A stretch of DNA of 50,572 nucleotides from Acanthamoeba sp. SK_2022b (taxonomy: Eukaryota; Discosea; Longamoebia; Acanthamoebidae), in the NCBI GenBank assembly GCA_027943245.1, contig JANDJZ010000323.1, positions 1 through 50,572 on the forward strand. The letters are read 5' to 3'. The translations under genes were made by a program, and so were the position numbers. How positions within the stretch are numbered: position 1 is the first letter of the stretch; each line of letters begins with the position of its first letter. Positions 33,816 through 45,593 of the stretch are shown in pieces. Under the pieces are notes generated by a model. The model was not told the DNA's origin. It was given only the letters and a program-made list of their open reading frames with translations, and searched no databases.

Positions 33816-36679
33816 TCATGCGCTGCGTGGTCTGCGTGTTGATCGGTCGAGGAGGTGACGCAACGACGGCGAGACGGCGGGAGACGGTGGCTGCCACTTG
33901 GCCAGCGCGGCGGCGAGCGCCTCACGCTGGAGCGGTTTGAAGAGCACGCCGGACATGCCCACCTCGAGACACCGTTGCGCGTACTCCTGCCAAGGCAAAA
34001 CCAATTCGTGCCTGTCAGGTTTTTCCGAGCGGTCATCTGATGATACAAAAGGCACGTACCGTGGTGGCCGACGCCGTGAGCGCCACGATGGGCAGGGGCA
34101 CCCGGTCAGCCCCATGGGACTGCTGCTTCTCCTGAGCCTCTTTCTCGCGGATGCGCTTGGTGGCTTGGAAGCCGTCCATCACTGCCCCCCACGCCCTGTT
34201 GGTCAAACCGCGGCTGGGAGCAAGATGCCGGTGTGTATGTGTACCGGGCATCTGGCAATCCATGAGCACAATGTCGAACCCGTCCATCGCCTCACCTAAC
34301 TCCTTGAGACACTCTTCTCCGTTGTTGGCCACCTGTTGGTGTGTGCAGCGTGAGACACAGTGGGGTGTGGCAACCATCTGCGAACAGTTCATCACCGCCG
34401 CACGGACCGTGACGTGGCAGCCGAGCTTTGAGAGCATGCGCCTGCCCACCTTCTGGTTGATCATGTTGTCCTCCACCATCAGCGCCTTCAGCCCCGAAAA
34501 GCCCGCAACTTCCTCCCCTTCCTGGCTCGGTTCGTTTTTTTGATCAACGGCCGATGTGGAGGCGGCGATGGTTTGTCGGGCTTCGACGGGAGGAGTGTCT
34601 GCCGGGCCGCACTCCTCTCGCTCCACAACAGGCAGCCTGAACCGACAGCTGAGGGTCGAGGCCAGTGTGAGCAGCACAGGATTCCGGTGCAGCGAAAAAG
34701 GAGAGGAGTACGAGGAGTGTGGATTATACGTGAAGGTGGAGCCACAGCCGGGATGGCTCTCGCAATCAATCCCCCCGCCCATGGCCCGGCACAGCCGCTG
34801 GCTGATGGCAAGGCCAAGACCGGAGCCGCCGAACTTGCGACAGGTCGACGCGTCCAGCTGCGAAAATGGCTGCGTCCGCAACCATCACAGAGGAAAAACG
34901 GCAAAATATGAATCTTGTTAGTTTTGTGTGGCAAAGGCGCGGTGATGCACGAGAGAGAGAGAGAGTGGTACCGAGAACAGCAACTTCTGATTCGCCTGAG
35001 AGATTCCAATGCCTTCGCCAGTCATCAGTCCGCCATAACGACAATAACCATGATCAGAAATGCTTTCAAGCTTTGTGAAACAAAGAGAGAAATAACCACC
35101 AGTGTCCCCTACGGCGACGGCGACCATGTCCGGATGGTCCAAATCCTCGTTGCGTGCAGTGAGTGTCACAGAGCCACGTTTGGGAGTGAACTTGATGGCA
35201 TTGGACAAGAGGTTGCAGAGCACCTGCCTGAACCTGTGCGGCCACAATGACTTTGTCACCTTCCAGCTAACTCAACCTTGCCACAGGAGAAACCTTACCG
35301 AAGCGGATCGCCCAGGTGGAACGGACGTGAGGCGGTAGTCTTGAGCGAGAGCTTCAGCTCTTTCTTGTCTGCACAAATTGCCCTTAGTTTGAAGAGCAGT
35401 TTTTTATGGACAGGGGGAGGTACCGGCGGCGATCTGGAGCAGGTGCACTACCTTCTGGACCTCTTCGGCGATGGAGAAGGGGATGGTCTCGAGCTGCAGC
35501 TGGTTGGACTCGATCCGCTCAAAGTCGAGGATGTCACTCACCAGCGACATCAGGTGCTCCGCGCAGTCTGTGCGGTGTATGTGTGGTCTTGGTGTGAGCA
35601 AGAGGCAGACTATGCTCGGTCAGCCCTAGTAACGGTACCCGAGATAATGGCGATGGAGCGCTTAGCCTCAGAAGGCACGAGCAAGTCCTGTAGCTCGCGG
35701 CTCATGGCGATGATCCCGTGCATCGGCGTTCGCAGCTCTGTGTGCGTCGCGCGGATGTGATGTGATGTGATGTGCGTGCGTACGGTTAGGTTTGTGATGC
35801 ACTGACTCGTGCGCAGAGACACGGGGCGTACCGTGGGACATGTTGGCCAGAAACTCTGACTTGGCCTGCGTGGCGTGCTGCAGCTCGACGTTGGTGGCGT
35901 CTTTCTCGCGGACGGCGGCCTTGAGCCGGGCGAGGGCGCGCGTGTGGGCGTGGTGGTGGCACGCCGAGAGCGTGGTGACCAGCACCAACAGCCAACAGTC
36001 GCAGTACGTCTCCCCTGTGTATGTTGTAGTTCATGTTGCATAGTGTGTGAAGTAGTGTACAGTGCTCTAAGGCCACACGGTGCTCGCGACACCCAGCCGT
36101 ACCGATGACGGTGTGGCGGAAGGTAGTGGGGGGCAAGATGGTGGTGAGGTCCCACGAGCGGCGAACGAAGCGTAGCACGGTGGTCTGGAGGCTCACGAGC
36201 ACGAGGGTCACCACGCAGGCGCGCACGCCTCGAGCGTAGAGGAAGAGCAGCGGAATGCATATGAACCACGCGTAGACGTCTCGCACGCTCGAGTCGGTGA
36301 GCACGCACAGGGAGAGGCTGACGTCGAGCAGGAGCGAGTAGGCGTAGAGACCCACCATCAGCTCCACCCGCCTGCGGTGACGTTCCCGGTCAGAGGCTGG
36401 GGGTGTGGTTGCCCTGGGCCGAGAGGCCCGGTTGTGCCGGACGGTTATGACGAGGAAGCAACAGGTGGCGAAGAAGCATATCACGCAAAGGACGGTGTTG
36501 TAGGACAACACTTGATAGAGCAAGGTATCCGCGAGACCCAGCGCTGCGCATCCCATCGAATGGATGAGTACGAACAGCTGCAGGAAGGGTAGCCGACAAT
36601 CTTCATCTTGCTGCCGCTCCTCTTGATGTTCCGCCTCTGCCTGTGTGAGTCGCTTCGTGGGTTCTGATTTCGCGTTCAT
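33816..36679 (-). CDS. Membrane-bound hybrid histidine kinase (paralogue 2), multi-exon
   Basis: Same layout as its neighbour at 30572-33550. The chosen start [18 protein letters not shown] aligns with that paralogue; an in-frame ATG at 36853 is an alternative. [20 protein letters not shown] leads into a multi-pass membrane region ([38 protein letters not shown]). H box FLANMSH / [17 protein letters not shown] box [17 protein letters not shown] boxes VGDTG and [19 protein letters not shown]; receiver [15 protein letters not shown], Asp in [23 protein letters not shown] and Lys in VLFKPLQRE. The stop is at 33816-33818. Only about 265 bp separate it from the start of paralogue 1. Confidence 0.85.
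35826..36034 (-). repeat. 209-bp block identical to 32661-32869
   Basis: Counterpart of the identical block in kinase paralogue 1, in the same position of the gene, again including intron sequence. Confidence 0.9.
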
Positions 36680-36892
36680 GTAGTACTGGTACCAAGAGGA
36701 AAGAAACCGCAGCGCGGACCCCGTCCCTGTGGTGCCCCTCCCTCGACAATCTCCCACAGCTTGCTTGTCCCTCGACGTCAACGGACCGAGCCGCGGCAAC
36801 GTTTTGAGCGTGGAATTTCCATCGTCGCGTGCTTGGCGCGCACATGGAAACAAGGCAAAGAAGCAGAAGAACCGAGGTGTATCTCCATCGCA

Positions 36893-39047
36893 TCAAAGGT
36901 CAAACTTTAGACCGCCGGCAAGATACCTCACCTTGTCCAGCTTGTTGCGGTTACAGCAGCACGGCTGCACGTGGGAGAAGTCAAATTAGCTCACACCGAG
37001 AGAGAGAGAGAGGGAGTGGCGTAGAACAGTAATGAGAGTTACGGATGGCAGGAGAGGGGAGCTACCTTGAGCTTGGAGATGATGGTCTTTTCGGGGTTCT
37101 TACCCTCAAATACAGTGTAGTACAGGGAGAGATCGGCCACGAGCTCGTCCTCGTGATGCGGAGCGGTGGACAGGCCCTTCTCCTTCTTGGCTGCCAGCTG
37201 CTGCGCCAGCTTGGCCGACAGCTCGGTCACGAGGTCGCTCTTGCGCAGGCCGCGTCGCTTGGCGTCCTCGACCACCTCGGTCAGCTTTCGGGCGGTGACG
37301 CTGATCGCGCGGAACAGCTGCTCGGCGAAGGCCTCCATGCGCTCGCGCGTCTTGGGGCCGATCGCGATCGCGATGTCGTCCAGCTTGTTGTCCAGGATCA
37401 ACAGCCACACGTCCTTCTCCTGCGACCCCATGCCAGCTCCTGCTCGAGTGCGACACCACACGCCGACGACGACGACGACGATCATCAGGTCTATGTGGTG
37501 GACTCCGTGGGGAGAAAGGAAGCGCGAAATCGTACCGGCTTGCTTCTTGCTTCGCTCAAAATACCACTCGCTCTTCATCTTAAACATCTCGCCATTGTCC
37601 TGGAACACCAGTACGAAGCCCTCCATTCCCTCTGACTGCTTTACGCGGTTGAGCATCTGCTCCACATCATCGACCGTCCTATACCGCCAAAACAACGCTC
37701 ATTAGTTGCTGCTGCTGCTGCTGCTGATCTAGATCGACTGGATGGCTATTTGGACGTGGCGCAGGTCAACGCACCCCTCGAGCGCCTTGACCACGGGTAT
37801 GCCGCCCTTGTTGGCCGCTTCTGTGAGGGCCGCATACTTGAGATACCGGCCTGCCAAGAGAACATAGTAGGTTTGAGACACGAATGAGCAAGACATAAAA
37901 ATATGGAAACAATGTTACTTCAATGGTGATTGTTGGCCGTACCGGTGGCGTTGTGGCGCATCGCGATGAGCATGAGGAAGTCCTCCGCGTACCCCACCAC
38001 GATCTGGGTCTGTGCCGAGCAGTACTCGAACATGGGCGTGAAACCCCTGTCTGCGCTGGTGACGTCAGCAACCGCGGCCAAAGCCGAGGCAAAGGTCGCG
38101 CGTAAATGACAGGGTGGCCGGACGAACCGAGCCAGAGGCGAGCAAAGGCGTAGTAGTCGATGCCGCACCGCTGGAGGTGGGTCTCCTCCATGCGAGCCGA
38201 CATTTCGGTCACGCCCATCTTCGAGCCGAATCGGATCTGCCCGTTGCTCATGAAAGGCGCCACGAGACATCTGCACGAGAGACCGTGAGTGTGTGCGTGC
38301 GTGCGTGCGCGTATATGAGCGACGAGCGTGAAGTAAGGTACCCGTCCATCTTCTCGAGGATGATGTGCGGGCGAGTGATGTCGATCTTCTCGGCCTGCGT
38401 CTCCGGCAGTTCGCCGATGTTGAAGAACTTGTGCAGCCGGCGGGAAAGCACCTTGCCCGTCTCGGCGCTGAAGATCAGACCACGACACTCCCTGCGCAAA
38501 CAGAAGGGCCAGAAAGGTCGAACAAAGTAATTTTCCATTAATGGTTAATTATAATATTCATCAAGTACATAAATTGCGTCGCCCTCGTGGACTGGAGCGG
38601 TACCGACGGATACGAAGAGCACGTTCGACGGCGGGATCAGTGGCCGTTGCAGGGTCGGGAAAGCTGGTCTTGAAAGAGAAATCATAGTTTACAATAATCT
38701 GTACAATTATAGTTGTGGTCAGGTTGTGAGTCTAAGTAATAAGTTTTTTTCTGTTTATGTTTTTTATTTATTTGTTTATTATTGTTGTTTATTTTTATTA
38801 AAAAAAATTGTTGTAGTGTAGGGTTGAAAAAGCAAGGCCGTACGTAGTCGTCCTTACGGCACTCCCGAAAACCGGGGAAGGGCTTCTTCTGTCCCTCCAC
38901 GTAGTCGCGCTCTCCTGGCTGCTGGCGGATGGCCTCTCGGGCGTCCTGCAGGGTAATATCCTCGGCAAATGGATTCGGCGGACGATCCGCCGTCAGGTGC
39001 TGCATGAACGCCTCCAAGCTCCACAGCTCGTCCTCCTTTATTTCCAT
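36893..39047 (-). CDS. T4 Rnl1-type RNA ligase, multi-exon
   Basis: ATP-dependent RNA end-joining enzyme of the nucleotidyltransferase superfamily. Start MEIKEDELWSLEAFMQHL; N-terminal exons include KKPFPGFRECRKDDY and YDFSFKTSFPDP. Then RRECRGLIFSAETGK and RLHKFFNIGELPE, followed by motif I LEKMDG (Lys is the expected AMP attachment site; an intron falls directly after it and the next residue is Cys rather than the usual Ser), then GQIRFGSKMG. Motif III is FTPMFEYCSAQTQIVVGY, motif IV is MEGFVLVFQDNGEMF and motif V is KMKSEWYFERSK. A C-terminal helical region (LDNKLDDIAIAIG ... TARKLTEVVEDAKRRG) and LSLYYTVFEGKNPEKTI follow; the stop is at 36893-36895. Motif order and spacing fit the phage T4 Rnl1/fungal tRNA-ligase type. 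The in vivo substrate is unknown; tRNA or other RNA repair is a family-based guess. Confidence 0.75.
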
Positions 39048-39473
39048 TTGTTTTGAGATATGCTCGCTCTACTGGGCTTTGTATTTGCGCACTTAGCTGT
39101 CTTTGCGCTTCTATCCTTGTTGTGTGCTCAACGTCAGGAAAAGCGAAAAATATGTTCGCAGAAAATGTCGTTAGAAAAAAGAAAAGAACGAAAAAAAGCA
39201 AGAAGGAAAAACACGACGCAAGAGCAAGAGGGGCGAGTTGTTCCGGTCCTCCCCGCGGCCCTTGGACCTAGGAGCGGCTGCGCCTGAGCTGAGAAAAAAG
39301 GTAGCCCCTCGAACACCAAGCGTTCCGCTGGCAGATGGCAACTGCGCAAGATCGGGGAAGGCGGACGGGAGTTTCTATGATGGCCTGCACGGCCAGTTTG
39401 CCTCCCCTTGTTCCGGCAAGTTCACCCTCAGTTGAGCGAGGACCACACACCACAACGCAACAAACACGAGAAC
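39048..39473. promoter_or_regulatory. Shared upstream region of the divergent RNA ligase and kinase paralogue 3 genes
   Basis: About 425 bp between two divergent start codons. It contains an A-rich stretch (39175-39215) but no element I can name and no credible gene. Confidence 0.4.
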
Positions 39474-42285
39474 ATGACGAACGCGCCCCCACTTCTTGAC
39501 CCAAGCAGTCTCTGCAGCCTGCCTGACTTTGGCCAGCCGGCACGCGATCCCGTCAATCTTGCCAACAAGCAACACCTCGTTACCCTTTCGGCAGTTCGAG
39601 CAGCCGAGCAAGATAAAGGGACTGCAGAGCAGGAAGGAGAAGAAGAAGACTACCGCAAGCCCTTCCTGCAGCTCTTCATCCTCATCAACTGCGTAGGGTC
39701 AAGCGTGCTGGGGGTGATCCAGGTGTGCTTCGAGGACTTCTCGTTCGCTGCTATAGCCTCAATCCTTCTTGGGCTCGCCACGGCCGCACTTCTCTTCATC
39801 TCCCTCTACCGCCCCCTGGCCGCCACGAGCTCGTCACAGCCGAAGAAGAAGAAGAAGACAAGAACAACGTTTTCCAAAGGGATAGACCTGACCGTGGGCC
39901 TCTATGCCTACTGCTGCCTTCTCGACGTGGTGTTGTGCATCGTTGTGCTTACCGACAGCAGCGAGCGCGATGTCTACATGTGGTTCCTCGCCATCCCTTT
40001 CCTCTTCCTACACGCCCGCGGTGTCCGGTCCTGCGTGGTCGCCCTCGTCGTGATCTGCCTCCAGACCACCGTCCTTCGTTACCTTCGCCGCAACTACGAC
40101 TGGTCGGCCTTCGCCCAGCCCATGGCCTTCCGCCACACCGTGCTCGGCGAGTCGTACTGCGATTGCTTCCTGTGGATCCTGCTGACAACGCTCTCTGCGT
40201 GCCACCACCATGCTCGCGTGCAAGCGATGAAACGTTTGCGCGCTGCGCTCAACGAGAAGGAGACCATCAACCGCGAGCTGAGGCGCGCAACGCAGGCCAA
40301 GTCTGACTTCCTCGCAAACATGTCCCACGGTACGCTCGCGGCCTCCGTAGGTTCACGGCGGCTGACAAGCCGGGTGATTGTATTCACGTCCTCCCACGGT
40401 TTCATGCACAGAGCTAAGGACGCCGCTCCACGGGATCATCGCCATGAGCCGCGAGCTCCAGGACTTACTGGGCCAGTGCCCCAACGTGAACGATGCCGTT
40501 GACATCATCTCTGGTAGCGGCCACGCTGCCCTCGCTTGTCGACGACTTGTTGTGACTCTTTCTGTCGGTGGTGTGCTGTGCGTGTGGCGCCAGCCTGTGC
40601 GGAGCACCTAATGTCGCTGGTGAGTGACATCCTCGACTTTGAGCGAATCGAATCCAACCAGCTGCAGCTCGAGGCCATCCCCTTCTTCATCGTGGCCGAG
40701 GCTCAGAAGGCCGTCCACCTGCTCCAGATTACTGCTGGTGCCCCCCTTTCTTTCTCTGGCTAGTCCATTCTTTGGACGCTTTCCTAACCTTGTTCACTTG
40801 TCGACAGACATGAAGTCAATCAACCTTTCCTTGCGGACCGAAATCACTCATCCGCTGCATCTCGGGGACCCGCTTCGGTAAGTTGCGCGGATCTCCCCCC
40901 TTCACGCCGTCAGCGCTGATCAGGAAGCGATTGCTAAGCAGAGTTTTGTTCACCAATCAAATCATTGTGTCTGGCTCATGACAGGTATCGACAGGTTTTG
41001 TTCAACCTCTTGTCAAACGCCATCAAATTCACGCCCGACCATGGCGACGTGTCTGTGTGCATCCGCAATGACCACAACAATCCGGAGGAGGTGGTCGCCT
41101 CTGTCACGGACACAGGGATAGGAATCAAGCAGGAGAGCCTCCAGCTTCTGTTCGCGGTACCCGCCCGCTCTTCACAGGCAATGTGCTGTTGTCGCTTTAA
41201 TGTATTCTTCATTTTTTTTACTTTTTGAGTCTTGAGTTTAATTGGCTCACCTCTCTGTCGTGTGTCCATCAGCCATTCTCGCAGCTGGACTCGTCGATAT
41301 GCCGCAAGTTCGGCGGGTCGGGCCTTGGGTTGGCGATATGCAGACAGCTGTGCCACGCCATGGGCGGCTCCATCAATTGTGCTAGTCAGCCGGGCAACGG
41401 CTCCACCTTCACGTACGGTTTCCTTTTAAGACGACCGCTCCCTGGGTAGCCAGCACGCATTCTTATTCGTGGGCGCTGTAGGTGTCGGTTCGCTCTGCCG
41501 GTGGTGGACGACCTGGCCGCCGAGGCCGCCCAGCTGCCCGAGATCAATCGGGACACCGTATCGGAGGACAATTATGGCGGCCAGCTGAAGGTGCTGCTGG
41601 TGGAGGACAACCTCATCAACCAGAAGGTCGGTCTGCGCATGCTCAACGCGCTCGGGTGCACTACCACGGTCCGTGCCCACAGGCCACCACGCGTACGCCG
41701 GTCGACAAAGGCTCACTCCTGTACGGGATTCCCGTGTGTGTTGCAGCAGGTGGCGGAAAATGGCGAGGAATGCCTCAAGCTGTTTGACGAGCCAGACCTG
41801 CCAGAGTGCCGGTTCGACATCGTGCTCATGGACTGCCAGATGCCTGGTACGCACTGCCCTCTAGCGCTCGTGAGCATCTTCCGGCTGATCGAGGCTCGAC
41901 CTCTCCCCGTGTTTGCTCGCTAAGTCATGGACGGCTTCGAGGCCACCCAGCGCCTACGAAGAATGGAGGTGAAGAAGAATGGCAAACCCATCACCATTGT
42001 GGCCCTCACTGCTTCCGCGACCAAGGTATCCCTCGTTGGCCCTGGCCCTGTGCGTTCACAGTGGGTAGAGCACTCACCGCGGCGCCGGCCTCTCGCCAGG
42101 AGTATGCGCAGCGGTGTCTTGAGGTGGGCATGTCCGACGTGCTCTTCAAGCCGATGCGACGAGAGGATCTCCAGGCCACCCTCCGCAAGTGGGCCCCCTC
42201 CCGCCCGCCCAGCCCGTCGCCCGCCAGTCCTGCGCCTGCATCGCAAGAAGACGGCCCCAGTACATCGAAGGCCGTCCAGCTGTGA
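39474..42285 (+). CDS. Membrane-bound hybrid histidine kinase (paralogue 3), multi-exon
   Basis: Third member of the local kinase family, on the opposite strand. Start MTNAPPLLDPSSLCSLP. EEEDYRKPFLQLFILINCVG leads into a multi-pass membrane region (LLGLATAALLFISLY, FLAIPFLFLHARGVRSCVVA). Linker RLRAALNEKETINRELRRA; H box FLANMSH / [17 protein letters not shown] box [17 protein letters not shown] boxes VTDTGIGI and [19 protein letters not shown]. Receiver: LLVEDNLINQKVGLRM, Asp in [31 protein letters not shown] and Lys in VLFKPMRRE. The proline- and serine-rich tail ends at TGA 42283-42285. Intron positions match those of the two minus-strand paralogues (for example within the H box and after ALTASATK), so the three genes share one ancestor. 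Confidence 0.88.
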
Positions 42286-42677
42286 TGGAGGTGGCGTAAA
42301 GGATGCACTCCTCGGCGGAAACAAAGCTGAGGCAAAGGAAACGGGCGGTCGCGCAGCTGGAACGCCGCAATTAGGTTGGCCTTACCACAATTTTCATATT
42401 TAGACTCTAGCGACTCCCTGCCATTCTGTCCATTCTTGGAGAGTGGGTGGCCCAGCTGTGACCGGCAGTTGATCTGAAACAGTGGCACGCGCTCTTAAAA
42501 AAAAAGCCCGTGGCGCTACTTCCCGACTGGCTAACTCGCGTCGATGTCTGGTTGGCCGGGTCGCGGCCGCGGCTGACAAAAGGAGGAAGCTGCCGCGACC
42601 TAAACTCACTCACAACAAAGTTCTGCTGCAGAGCACAACACTCGCATCTATTAAGAACGGCTCCTGACAGCAGTGGA
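42286..42677. other. Intergenic region before ABCG gene 1
   Basis: About 390 bp with no recognisable gene. It holds the 3' flank of kinase paralogue 3 and the presumed promoter of the transporter. Confidence 0.4.
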
Positions 42678-45366
42678 ATGAGCAGCGGCACCAGCGATGA
42701 TGACAGGGACCTCTTCGAGATGACTGAGTTGGCCAGCGACACGCTGATGCAAGAGGTGCCCACCCCTCCAACCCCTCCGTGCCTTCTCTCCCATGAGCCA
42801 AATTTTCTTAAACTTTCTCCCCGCCAAGGATTACACCAGACTCGGAGTCTCGCAGTACGCGCGCATCGACCAGCCTACGCCCTGCACTCAAGTGCCACCG
42901 CGCCTCCGGCTGAACCTCGAGTGGCGCGACTTGAATCTAAAGATTATCATGCCCATGCCGCCTCCCAACCGCATTCTCGCCACTGCTCTCAGCTTCCTGC
43001 CCCTCCCCAGCGCCCTCAAGGGGTGCTTTGGCTCGACCATTGAGATACCAATCCTCAACAACGTGAGCGGAAGCGTGCGCGCAGGCGAGCTCGTCGCCAT
43101 CATGGGACCCACCGGCTCCGGCAAGACCACCCTCCTCAACGTCCTCTCCAAGCGCATCACCCACGGCGGCAACAAAAGCCTCACGGGCCAAGTGCTCATC
43201 AACGGGAACGACAAGGTCGACGCGGCACGGCTCAAGCGACGGATGGCGTACGTGATGCAGGACGACATCTTCTTCCCCGAGATCACGGTGCGCGAGACCG
43301 TGCGCACGGCGGCCATGCTCAAGCTGCCGCGCAAGATGTCGTCGGAGGCCAAGAAGGAAGCCGTGGAGGACGTGCTCAACGAGCTCGGCATTGCCCGATG
43401 CGCCAACACGATCGTCGGTGGTGGCTGGGTTGTACGTGTCCTCCCCTCTGCCCATTATCGCCAGTTCAATATGCCTGACCTGACGTATCATTGGGGTCTG
43501 TATGCAGAGAGGAGTGTCCGGAGGGGAGAGGAAGCGAACAAACATCGCCTCGGAAGTTGTGGGAAACCGATCCCTGGTCTTCCTCGATGAGCCCACGTCT
43601 GGTACGTCCCAGACATCTCCATCGAAGAAGTACAAGTCTGACCGTTGGTTGGTCGGTGTCCACACAGGCCTGGACGCAGCAACGTCGCTCGGCCTGCTGG
43701 TTTCGATGCGAGAGCTGGCTCGAAGCGGACACACAGTGGTGTCGACCATCCATCAGCCCTCTTCGGCCATGTTCTTCATGTTCGATCGCGTGATCCTGCT
43801 GGCAGAGGGCGGCTGGATGGTGTACTCGGGAGCGACCAAGGAAGTGCTGCCCTACTTTGCCTCACTCGGCCTTCACACTCCCGGCCCACAGTACAATGCG
43901 GCTGACTTCATGCGTGCGTGCCCCTCTTTTGACCAACCTGCCCTTTACCTCTCACTACTAGCCGTGGTCCCAACTCACATCGAGTTGCTGCAATGCAGTG
44001 GAGGTGGTGAGCTCAAATCGTAAGATCAAGGACGGCCGAACAGTGCGCCAGTTTCTTATCGACACCTACGCCGCCAGCCATTCCACCAAAGATGATGGAG
44101 GAAAGAAGCGGCCCTTGCTCATGTCTCACGATGATGACGACGACATCGACGACAATCTCCATCTCGAGAAGAAGGGAAAGGACAATGAGCGCGCTGCAGG
44201 GCAGTGGGGAGAAGCAGAGTCGCTAAAGGACGTGAGGAAGGGAGCAAAGTATCCGACACCCTTCCTCAGGCAGCTTCAAGTGCTCACCGTACGCACTTTC
44301 AAGCAGCGCCGCCCGGCGATCCTGTCCAACTCTCAGATCATCGTCATCCTCGCTTTTGCCGTCATCTCGGGCATCTTTTGGCTTCGCATGGACAAGAGCG
44401 GTACGGCAGATCTCCCGCCCCTGCGCGAATGACCTACTGACACTCTCATTGGGGCAACCACAGAGGAGGCTCTTGCCGATCGAAACGCGTTCTTGTTCTA
44501 CTCAGCCATGTACTGGACGATGGAGACAATGTTCAACACTATGCTTGCATGTACGCCCTCATCTCTTTCCTCATGGCTATGGATCGACGATGTAACGCCG
44601 AGGTGCAATGGTGGGCGCAGTCCCGGGAGAGCGAGCGGTGCTGAACAAGGAGCGGGACACGGGCACCTACCGTCTCTCGGCTTACTTCATGTCCAAGGTC
44701 GTTGCCGAGACGCCACTCGATCTTGTCCTGCCGATCTGCTTTGGCGTGATCACCTATTGGATGGTATTTCCACATTCATTCCATTATCGCTTCTGCTCGT
44801 CTTGACTCACCGTCCTTGGCTACAGGTGGGCTTGACAGCACACGCCGGAGCGTTCTTCCTGTGGCTCGTGAGCTTGTGCCTTCTCACGCTGTTCGGCAGT
44901 GGCATGGGACTACTGGCGGGCGCCGCGATACCTGACATGCAAAAGGCTATCACAATCATGGTCATGTTTGTCCTCGGTTCCATTCTGCTAGGTACATGAA
45001 TGTCTGTTCCCTTCCATTCCTCTTTTGATATGAGCTCACCTCCAACACCTTGCAGGAGGTTTCTTCGTATCCCAACAGACTCTTCGAGTGTGGATCAGGT
45101 GGGCGCGATGGACCTCTTTCATGAAGTACAGCTATGAGCTGTTGCTCCTCAACGAGTACCAGATCGGCAATGACACCTACACCCGCGCGGCAGTCAACGG
45201 TCAGTATCCCACGACGGGCGGAGTCATCACAGGCGATGACGTGCTGGACTACCTCAATGTCGAAACCAATATCTGGGGCGACATCCTGTTTCTGGTGGGC
45301 ATGATCGTCATCACGCGTGTACTGGCCTACTTGGCTCTGCGCTTCCTCAACAAGAAGCAATTTTAA
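42678..45366 (+). CDS. ABCG/White-type ABC half-transporter (copy 1), multi-exon
   Basis: ATP-driven membrane exporter with the ABCG order, nucleotide-binding domain first and membrane domain second; it must dimerise to work. Start MSSGTSDDDRDLFEMTEL. Walker [14 protein letters not shown]-loop region [13 protein letters not shown], signature [13 protein letters not shown], Walker [12 protein letters not shown], and switch His in [11 protein letters not shown]. An acidic, variable cytosolic linker (DDDDDIDDNLHLEKK) follows, then membrane segments: QIIVILAFAVISGIFWLR, FYSAMYWTMETMFNTMLA, the conserved [40 protein letters not shown] and ITIMVMFVLGSILLGG. An extracellular loop and FLVGMIVITRVLAYLAL end at TAA 45364-45366. 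About nine exons. Substrate cannot be told from sequence. Confidence 0.9.
43042..43424 (+). repeat. Nucleotide-binding block nearly identical to 47487-47869
   Basis: About 380 bp coding from [12 protein letters not shown] through [13 protein letters not shown]. The match to the second transporter is nearly perfect at DNA level, including synonymous positions, apart from a short cluster of changes around 43165-43190. Sequence on either side is much more diverged. Confidence 0.9.
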
Positions 45367-45464
45367 GTTTATGATCAGCCCCTGTGTTAATTAGTTTATT
45401 GTTTCCGCACGGCTTCACATTTCTCCTTGCTCCATGCAGACGTGTGTTCTTTTCCATGTTCCTC

Positions 45465-45488
45465 CGAGGTCGACACGTGTCGACCTCG
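45465..45488. repeat. 24-bp perfect palindrome in the 3' intergenic gap
   Basis: The half-site cgaggtcgacac is followed by its exact reverse complement. It lies between the stop of ABCG copy 1 and the stop of the Zn2Cys6 regulator gene. Ten bases of the half-site (cgaggtcgac) recur at 45513-45522. Confidence 0.7.
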
Positions 45489-45593
45489 CACTTTCCAGTC
45501 GATACTCTTCGTCGAGGTCGACTTGTTAGCCAGCGTGGCACGCGACTTCGCACAACAGTGAGTCCTCCATGCAGGATAGTGGCAGCAAATGTT

